26,535 nucleotides of DNA from contig DASPXS010000393.1 of NCBI GenBank assembly GCA_035637175.1, forward strand, positions 1-26,535, given 5' to 3'. Origin of the DNA: AV2 sp035637175 (lineage in GTDB: Bacteria > Verrucomicrobiota > Verrucomicrobiia > Limisphaerales > AV2). A program made the position numbers and the translations under genes. Under the pieces are notes generated by a model. The model was not told the DNA's origin. It searched no databases and saw only the letters and a program-made list of their open reading frames with translations. Of this stretch, positions 21,451-26,535 are shown piece by piece. Position 1 is the stretch's first letter; every line of letters starts with the position of its first letter.

Positions 21451-22812
21451 ATGACCCGACCCATGAAAAAGCGCCCCGAGATCGTCCCGAGCGCGGACGG
21501 ATTAACAAAAGAACTCACGTTGAAAGTTTTCGGCGTGGGCGGCGCCGGTTGCAACGCCGTCGAACACATCGCGCAAAGCCGGTTCGCAGGCGTCCAGTTC
21601 GCCGCGGTGAACACCGATATCCAGTCGCTGCTCGATTTGTCGGTCGAATGTGTGCTGCCCCTGGGTGCGACGATGACGCGCGGTCTCGGGGCCGGGGGCG
21701 ATCCCGATGTTGGGAGGGCGGCGGCGGAAGAGGACGCGGAACTGTTGCGCAAGCTTTGCGCGGGTGCCGAGGTGGTCGTGATGATGACCGGGCTGGGCGG
21801 CGGCACGGGCACGGGCGCGAGTCCGGTGCTGGCGCGCGCGGCGAAGGAAGCCGGGGCGCTGGTGCTGGCCATCGTGACGCTGCCGTTCGAATGCGAAGGC
21901 GCGCGCCGCCAGTGTCAGGCGCAGGCCGGTCTGGAACAGCTCAAGGGAGCGGCCGATGCGGTGCTCTGCCTGCCGAACCAGCGCGTGCTCAAGATGATTG
22001 ACGAAAACACCAGCCTGATTGAGACGTTCAAAATCACGAACGATCTGCTGGCGCAGGGATTGCGCGGGATCTGGCGATTGCTGACGCGCGCGGGAATCAT
22101 CAACGTCGATTTTGCCGACCTCTGCGCGGTCGTGCGCGGCCAGCACGCGGAAAGTTCCTTCGCCTGCGCGGAGGCCCGCGGCCAACACCGCGCGCGCGAA
22201 GTCGTCGAAAAACTGCTCGCCAGTCCTTTGCTGGAAGGCGGGGCCGTGTTGAACGAGGCCGAATCGGTGCTGGTCAGCATCGTGGCCGGGATGGATTTGA
22301 CCATGGCCGAAGTGAACCGCGTCATGTCGCAGATCAATCGCGCCTGCGAAACCGCGCAACTCATCCTGGGTGCCGCCGTGGAAGCGGAGTTCGGTGATCG
22401 CCTCTCCGTCACGGTGATTGCCACGCGCCGCAGTCAGACCGAAACGGAGGCCGAGCGCGCCATTGCGATCGAACCGGCCATTGCCCGGGGAACTCAGGCC
22501 AGTCCGCCTGAATCGCTGACGACAGAGAAATCACCGGTGTTCGGCACCGAGTTTTTCGAGCAGAACTCGCCCGCGCGACCCGCCTCGCGTTTCGTTGCGC
22601 CCCCGCCCGACCTGACGACCGACAAGAAGGAACAACTGCTGGCCCAGCAGAACGGCAAGGCGTACCGCAAGCCCAGGTCGAAAATGCGTCAGGGGATGCT
22701 CCCGCTGGAGATCGTTTCCAAAGGCCGGTTCGAGAAGAGCGAACCGACCATTCACCACGGCGAAGACCTCGACGTGCCGACCTACATCCGCCGCGGCGTG
22801 CCGCTCAATTAA
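21451..22812 (+). CDS. ftsZ: Cell division protein FtsZ, divergent in the post-T7 region
   Basis: 453 aa from ATG 21451 (ATG 21445 is also in frame). This tubulin-like GTPase forms the division ring. Present: G28-VGGAGCNAV, AAVNTDIQSL, TRGLGAGGDPDVGRAAAEE, the tubulin signature GLGGGTGTG (114-122) and the T7 loop with N218, D220 and D223 in IINVDFAD. After T7, the usual MGxGxAxGxxRA segment is replaced by HAESSFACAEARGQHRA (232-248), and SPLLEGGAVLNEAESVLVSI follows. A disordered linker (about 330-435) ends in the conserved tail LDVPTYIRRG (440-449), the likely FtsA-binding peptide. It is the last gene of the cluster and is followed by a palindrome-rich spacer. Confidence 0.95.
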   Translation: MTRPMKKRPEIVPSADGLTKELTLKVFGVGGAGCNAVEHIAQSRFAGVQFAAVNTDIQSLLDLSVECVLPLGATMTRGLGAGGDPDVGRAAAEEDAELLRKLCAGAEVVVMMTGLGGGTGTGASPVLARAAKEAGALVLAIVTLPFECEGARRQCQAQAGLEQLKGAADAVLCLPNQRVLKMIDENTSLIETFKITNDLLAQGLRGIWRLLTRAGIINVDFADLCAVVRGQHAESSFACAEARGQHRAREVVEKLLASPLLEGGAVLNEAESVLVSIVAGMDLTMAEVNRVMSQINRACETAQLILGAAVEAEFGDRLSVTVIATRRSQTETEAERAIAIEPAIARGTQASPPESLTTEKSPVFGTEFFEQNSPARPASRFVAPPPDLTTDKKEQLLAQQNGKAYRKPRSKMRQGMLPLEIVSKGRFEKSEPTIHHGEDLDVPTYIRRGVPLN

Positions 22813-22851
22813 CCCTCTTGTTGCATAATGATGAGCGTGGGATAGCACATG

Positions 22852-22866
22852 AGTATTGTTAATACT
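22852..22866. repeat. Small palindrome after ftsZ
   Basis: AGTATT (22852-22857) and AATACT (22861-22866) pair around GTT. It lies 40 nt after the ftsZ stop, in an AT-richer spacer. Confidence 0.5.
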
Positions 22867-22875
22867 GGCCAGTGT

Positions 22876-22893
22876 CACACTTTGCAAAGTGTG
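22876..22893. promoter_or_regulatory. 18-bp perfect palindrome, possible operator
   Basis: CACACTTTGCAAAGTGTG is fully self-complementary with no loop, the form expected of a site for a dimeric regulator. It lies between ftsZ and the first CNNM gene. I do not recognise the regulator; it may instead be an interspersed repeat. Confidence 0.5.
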
Positions 22894-22900
22894 GAACAAA

Positions 22901-22940
22901 GGTCACGGAGAGTGGGCTTTTCCCTTTTGCTCTCCTGACC
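22901..22940 (+). terminator. Strong stem-loop after ftsZ, possible dcw terminator or leader structure
   Basis: GGTCA plus GGAGAG (22901-22905, 22907-22912) pair with CTCTCC plus TGACC (22930-22940), giving 11 bp with one bulge. An inner GGG/CCC pairs within the loop. The loop is T-rich, but no T-run follows the stem, so it is not a textbook intrinsic terminator. It could equally be a structured leader of the downstream CNNM genes. Confidence 0.45.
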
Positions 22941-23045
22941 CTGTGTAAAACGTGTGCGGTACAGCGACGCGGCGGGAAGGTCAGGATGATGCTCCATTAA
23001 ATATTTTGCCTTTTTCCTCCCTCGTTATTCCTCAATACTCTTTTC

Positions 23046-24299
23046 ATGCTGACGCCGCTGTGGGCCGTGTTGGGTGTGCTCCTTTTTGCCGGCGCGAGCT
23101 TTTTCTTCGCGGTGGCGGAGTCGGCCCTCTTTTCACTCGGCAAATGGCAGGCCCGCCAACTGGTGGAACGTTCGCCACAGACCGGCGGCAGGGTGGGACG
23201 GCTGCTGGCCGAGCCGCAGGATCTGCTGGCCACGATAGTTCTGGGGAACACCTTCGCCAACGCGGTCATCGTCGCGATTCCGTTGTGGCTGGCGTTGAGC
23301 GGCGGATGGTCGCTCGGCGTGATCCTCCTCCTGCTGGCGGCTGCGCTGGCGCTGATTCTGGTCGGCTGTGAAGTGGTTCCCAAAACGCTGGCCGTGCGCG
23401 CGCCGGAGCGGTGGTCGTTGTGGGTGGCGCGACCCATGTCTTATTTGCGGGGCGCGACCCGGCCCCTCCGCCAGGTGGCCCAATACCTCGACGCCGCCAT
23501 CCTGAGCGCCGCGATTCCCGGGTCCCTCAAGTCCCAGACCGCTTTGTCCGATGAGGAATACCAGGAGTTGCTCGAACTGGCCTATCAACAAGGAACGCTC
23601 GCGCAGTCGGAAAAGGAAATCATCCTCCAGATCATCAGCCTGGATCGCCGCACCGCCCGCGAGGTGATGAGGCCGCGTTCGCAGATGGCCTCCATCCCGG
23701 ACGATTTGTCGGTCGAGGAAATGATCGCCGCGGCGCGCAAATACAAGCATCGCCGACTCCCGTTGTATGACGAGACGCCCGACACCATCGTCGGCGTTCT
23801 CAACACACGGGCGCTGCTGCTCGATCCGCGGATGGACCTGGCCGACGCCATTGAGTTTCCCTCGTTCGTGCCGGAGAGCATGAACCTGTTGCAACTGCTC
23901 AAAAGTCTGCAACGCCAGCAGCGCGGCCTGGCCATTGTGCTGGACGAATTTGGCGGGACGGCCGGCATCGTGACGCTGGAGGACATTCTGCAGGAAATCA
24001 TCGGCGAAATCCGCAGCGAGGGCGAAGCGCAGGGGTTCGTCATGGAGAAGCTGGGCGAGGGCTGCTGGCGGGTGAATGCGGCCATGCGACTGGAGGATTT
24101 TTGTCGCGAATACCCGGAACTGGGCGACGTGCCGGGCGTGGACACCCTGGGCGGTTTGCTCCTGACCCAACTCGAAGTCGTGCCTGGCGTGGGTCAATCC
24201 GTGGTGTTTCGCGGCCTGAAATTGACGGCCATGGCGGCGGACGACCGGCGGGTGCGCGAGGTGCTGGTCGAAACCGTGAACCGGAAAGGAGCGCATTGA
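23046..24299 (+). CDS. CNNM/CorC-type membrane protein with CBS pair and CorC_HlyC domain (first of three)
   Basis: 417 aa. An N-terminal CNNM (DUF21) membrane domain (about residues 1-180, FFAVAESALFSLGKWQARQL, IVLGNTFANAVIV, EVVPKTLAVRAPE) is followed by a CBS pair (about 205-320, REVMRPRSQMASI, HRRLPLYDETPDTIVGVLNTRALL, LAIVLDEFGGTAGIVTLEDILQEIIGEI) and a C-terminal CorC_HlyC domain (about 335-412). Relatives are linked to magnesium or cobalt transport and resistance, and many are annotated as hemolysin-like; the substrate here is not provable. The ATG at 23046 has no Shine-Dalgarno site. Its stop lies 1 nt before the next gene, so the three genes form an operon. Confidence 0.9.
   Translation: MLTPLWAVLGVLLFAGASFFFAVAESALFSLGKWQARQLVERSPQTGGRVGRLLAEPQDLLATIVLGNTFANAVIVAIPLWLALSGGWSLGVILLLLAAALALILVGCEVVPKTLAVRAPERWSLWVARPMSYLRGATRPLRQVAQYLDAAILSAAIPGSLKSQTALSDEEYQELLELAYQQGTLAQSEKEIILQIISLDRRTAREVMRPRSQMASIPDDLSVEEMIAAARKYKHRRLPLYDETPDTIVGVLNTRALLLDPRMDLADAIEFPSFVPESMNLLQLLKSLQRQQRGLAIVLDEFGGTAGIVTLEDILQEIIGEIRSEGEAQGFVMEKLGEGCWRVNAAMRLEDFCREYPELGDVPGVDTLGGLLLTQLEVVPGVGQSVVFRGLKLTAMAADDRRVREVLVETVNRKGAH
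24285..24291 (+). promoter_or_regulatory. Ribosome binding site of the second CNNM gene
   Basis: AAAGGAG, 9 nt before GTG 24301, inside the end of the preceding gene. It fixes the unusual GTG start. Confidence 0.75.
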
Positions 24300-24300
24300 C

Positions 24301-25290
24301 GTGGAATATGGCCGGGTCATCGTTCTCGTGATGGCGCTGTCGTTTGCCTTTTCCTTTTTCCTGTCGGGCATGGAGGCCGGGGTGTTTGCGCTGAGCCGGC
24401 TGCGCATTCGGCAGTTGATGCGCGCGGGCAGCGCGCGCGCCAAAGTGCTGCACGGCTATTTGGAGCAACCGGAGGATTTTCTCTGGACGATCCTGGTCGG
24501 CAACACGCTGGCGAACTTTGTGGCCGTGAGCCTGGCCGTGATCGGACTGCATCACCGGTTCAGTTCGAGTCCCGCCGTGTTCTGGGCGATTTTTTTGGCC
24601 GGTGGCTTTTTCTTTTACGCGATCTGCGAGCTGTTGCCGAAGGTGCTTTTTCGCACGTTGCCGAACCGTCTGTGCGTGGCTTTGGTCGGACCGTTCCGCC
24701 TGGTGCACGCCGCTTTGTCGCCGCTGGTGGCCCTGCTGAGCAAGCTGGCCCGCGTGCTGTTGCGCTGGACGGGCGGGCGGACGTTCACGGGACATTTGTT
24801 TGGCACCCGCGAGGAGTTCCGTCTGGTGATGCAGGAGTCGGCGCAGGCCTTCACGTCGGAAGAGCGGGCGATGATCAATCGCGTGCTCGACCTGCAACAT
24901 CTCACCGCAGGCCAGCTCACCACGCCGCTGTCCAGGGCGGTGTCCGTCGGCACCCGAACCGCCATGAACGACGTGCTCCGGCTCTGCCGCGAACACAACC
25001 TCACCCGCCTGCCGGTTTGGCGGGACGAAGGCAATCGCCGTCGCATCGTAGGGGTGGTGAGTTTGAAAACGTTGCTTTATCAGAGCGACTTCGACGCGGG
25101 CAAAACCGCGGGCGACTACGTGAAGCCGGCCCTCTATTTGGGCGAAGAGATGCGGTTGGAAGAGGCACTCCGGCGAATGCAACGGAGCGGCCAGCGACTG
25201 GCCATCGTTTTGGGCCGCGATCAACGCGAAGTGGGCCTCATCAGCCTGCAGGATGTCCTCAAATTCGTCTTTGGCGAAATCAGCCTGTAA
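24301..25290 (+). CDS. CNNM-domain protein with CBS pair, lacking the CorC_HlyC domain (second of three)
   Basis: 329 aa from GTG 24301, supported by the AAAGGAG site. The CNNM membrane domain (about residues 5-150: FFLSGMEAGVFALSRLRIRQL, ILVGNTLANFVAVSL, ICELLPKVLFRTLP) is followed by a degenerate CBS pair (about 205-325: LTTPLSRAVSV, LTRLPVWRDEGNRRRIVGVVSLKTLL, LAIVLGRDQREVGLISLQDVLKFVFGEI). It ends at the GEI that normally precedes CorC_HlyC, so the last domain is absent. The stop is a clean TAA and the third gene starts 1 nt later, so this is not a sequencing break. It may act as a partner subunit of the flanking paralogues (inference). Confidence 0.87.
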   Translation: MEYGRVIVLVMALSFAFSFFLSGMEAGVFALSRLRIRQLMRAGSARAKVLHGYLEQPEDFLWTILVGNTLANFVAVSLAVIGLHHRFSSSPAVFWAIFLAGGFFFYAICELLPKVLFRTLPNRLCVALVGPFRLVHAALSPLVALLSKLARVLLRWTGGRTFTGHLFGTREEFRLVMQESAQAFTSEERAMINRVLDLQHLTAGQLTTPLSRAVSVGTRTAMNDVLRLCREHNLTRLPVWRDEGNRRRIVGVVSLKTLLYQSDFDAGKTAGDYVKPALYLGEEMRLEEALRRMQRSGQRLAIVLGRDQREVGLISLQDVLKFVFGEISL

Positions 25291-25291
25291 T

Positions 25292-26535
25292 ATGCCTGGC
25301 GAAACGGTCACTTCTCTCCTGCTCAAGCTGCTCGCAGTCGGCGCGCTGGTGTTGCTCAACGGCTTCTTCGTCGCGGCGGAGTTTGCGCTCGTCAAGGTGC
25401 GCGAAACCCAGTTGGTGCCGCTGATTGCCAAAGGACATCGCCGCGCGAGAATCGCGAACCGGGTCCTCGGCAACCTGGATGCCTCATTGAGCGCCTGCCA
25501 ACTTGGCATCACCCTGGCCAGTCTCGGCCTCGGCTGGGTGGGCGAACCGGTGTTTGCGGCTTTGTTGAACCCGCTGATGAATTTGCTGAATGTCGAATCG
25601 CAAGCTGCGCGCGAAACGATTGCCTTCGTTGTGGGCTTCTCGGCGTTGACTTTCCTTCATATCACCGCTGGCGAACAGGCGCCCAAATGGCTGGCTATTC
25701 AAAAACCGCTGGCCACCTCGCTCTGGGTGGTGGTGCCCTTGGTATGGTTTCATCGCGCTTCCTATCCGTTTATCTGGACGTTGAATCACGCCTCCCTTTG
25801 GCTGTTGCGCCGGCTGGGAATCGAGCCGATGGGAGAAGGTGAACACGCGCACACAGAAGAAGAACTGCGGCTGCTGTTCGCCTCCTTGCAGAAACAGACC
25901 GGACGTTCGACCCTGGGCCGCAGCATCGTTTTGAACGCGCTCGATCTGCGTCGCCGCATCGCGCGCGAGGTGATGCGCCCGCGCCAGGAAATCGTGGCCC
26001 TGGACACCGAAGCTTCCATTGCCGAATGCCTCCAACTGGCGGAGAAAACCCGCTACTCGCGCTTTCCGCTGTGCGACGGCGGCGATCTCGACAAAACGCT
26101 CGGCGTCGTGCACATCAAGGATTTATATGCGATGCGGGTCCAGGCGCGGACCGGCGCGGATTTGCGCCCCATCTGCCGCAAACTCATTTACGTGCCGGAA
26201 ACGGCGCGCCTGGAAAAGCTGCTGCAACTTTTCCTCGAACGGAAGCTGCATTTCGCGATCGTCGTGGACGAATACGGCGGCACCGTCGGCATGGTAACGC
26301 TGGAAAATATTCTGGAAGAAGTTGTCGGCCAGATCCAGGACGAGTTCGACCAGGAAAAGCCGTTGCTGGTCAGGAAGGACGAACGAACCTGGGAAGTGGA
26401 TGGCGCGCTGCCGTTGCACGAACTGGCGGACGTGGTCGGCGAACCCCTGCAGGAGGAAGGCGTCACCACCACCAGCGGCCTGGTGACACAGCGACTCGGC
26501 GGTTTCCCGAATGAAGGCGACACACTGATGCTGGG
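25292..26535 (+). CDS. CNNM/CorC-type membrane protein with CBS pair and CorC_HlyC domain (third of three, cut by window end)
   Basis: At least 414 codons, open to the end of the window; only the C-terminus is missing. The ATG at 25292 is 1 nt after the previous stop. The CNNM membrane domain has NGFFVAAEFALVKVRETQL, ASLSACQLGITLASLGLGWVGEP and AGEQAPKWLAIQKP. The CBS pair begins at REVMRPRQEIVALD and continues through RYSRFPLCDG, LGVVHIKDL and FAIVVDEYGGTVGMVTLENILEEVVGQI. The CorC_HlyC domain begins near WEVDGALPLHELADVVG. It is closer to the common bacterial hemolysin-like paralogues than its two neighbours are. The substrate is unknown; a divalent-cation role is family-based inference. 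Confidence 0.9.
   Translation, partial: MPGETVTSLLLKLLAVGALVLLNGFFVAAEFALVKVRETQLVPLIAKGHRRARIANRVLGNLDASLSACQLGITLASLGLGWVGEPVFAALLNPLMNLLNVESQAARETIAFVVGFSALTFLHITAGEQAPKWLAIQKPLATSLWVVVPLVWFHRASYPFIWTLNHASLWLLRRLGIEPMGEGEHAHTEEELRLLFASLQKQTGRSTLGRSIVLNALDLRRRIAREVMRPRQEIVALDTEASIAECLQLAEKTRYSRFPLCDGGDLDKTLGVVHIKDLYAMRVQARTGADLRPICRKLIYVPETARLEKLLQLFLERKLHFAIVVDEYGGTVGMVTLENILEEVVGQIQDEFDQEKPLLVRKDERTWEVDGALPLHELADVVGEPLQEEGVTTTSGLVTQRLGGFPNEGDTLML

Noticed and set aside
22952..23371. Plus-strand ORF starting before the first CNNM gene
   Set aside because: It overlaps the CNNM membrane domain in another frame and runs through the spacer; no family features.

Overview
The window is a chromosomal segment from a GC-rich bacterium. 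It carries an almost complete division and cell wall (dcw) cluster in the classical order: mraZ, an unknown gene, rsmH, ftsL-like, ftsI, murE, murF, a doubtful small ORF, mraY, murD, a LysM gene, ftsW, murG, a murC-murB fusion, ddl, ftsQ, ftsA, ftsZ. I infer Verrucomicrobiota, most likely the Pedosphaera/Limisphaera side. The reasons are the LysM gene between murD and ftsW, the extra gene between mraZ and rsmH, the short intergenic repeats built on TTCGTCATTCG and on ACGAAT / GACACGGATTTC, and the low use of Shine-Dalgarno sites. No marker gene is present to prove this placement.

Layout. Positions 8-1875 (minus strand) hold queA and a RibD C-terminal-type reductase, coupled by an ATGA overlap. 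Positions 1876-2092 are a divergent intergenic region with a 22-nt direct repeat, a TGTGAA repeat cluster, and a promoter overlaid by four 10-nt-phased TGGG-type boxes that look like the MraZ operator. Positions 2093-22812 (plus strand) are the dcw cluster. Its genes mostly overlap or lie a few nt apart, with breathing spaces only before the LysM gene, ftsW, murG, ddl and ftsQ. Positions 22813-23045 hold three palindromic structures. Positions 23046-26535 hold three adjacent CNNM/CBS-domain membrane proteins, the last cut by the window end.

Function. MurC-MurB, MurD, MurE (with a DNPR motif, so probably meso-diaminopimelate) and MurF, with Ddl, build UDP-MurNAc-pentapeptide. MraY and MurG make lipid I and lipid II. 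FtsW and FtsI polymerise and cross-link septal peptidoglycan. FtsL, FtsQ, FtsA and FtsZ form the divisome. MraZ probably represses the whole cluster, and RsmH methylates 16S rRNA.

Most worth a second look: the MraZ box array lying over the mraZ promoter; palindromic repeat elements translated in-frame inside the RibD-like protein and inside MurC, reminiscent of the Rickettsia palindromic elements; the murC-murB fusion, with cysteine where MurB normally has its catalytic serine; the unknown gene between mraZ and rsmH; the strong hairpin between murD and the LysM gene; and the palindrome-rich ftsZ-CNNM spacer. No mobile element, CRISPR array, tRNA or rRNA was seen. No gene-free stretch exceeds 300 bases.
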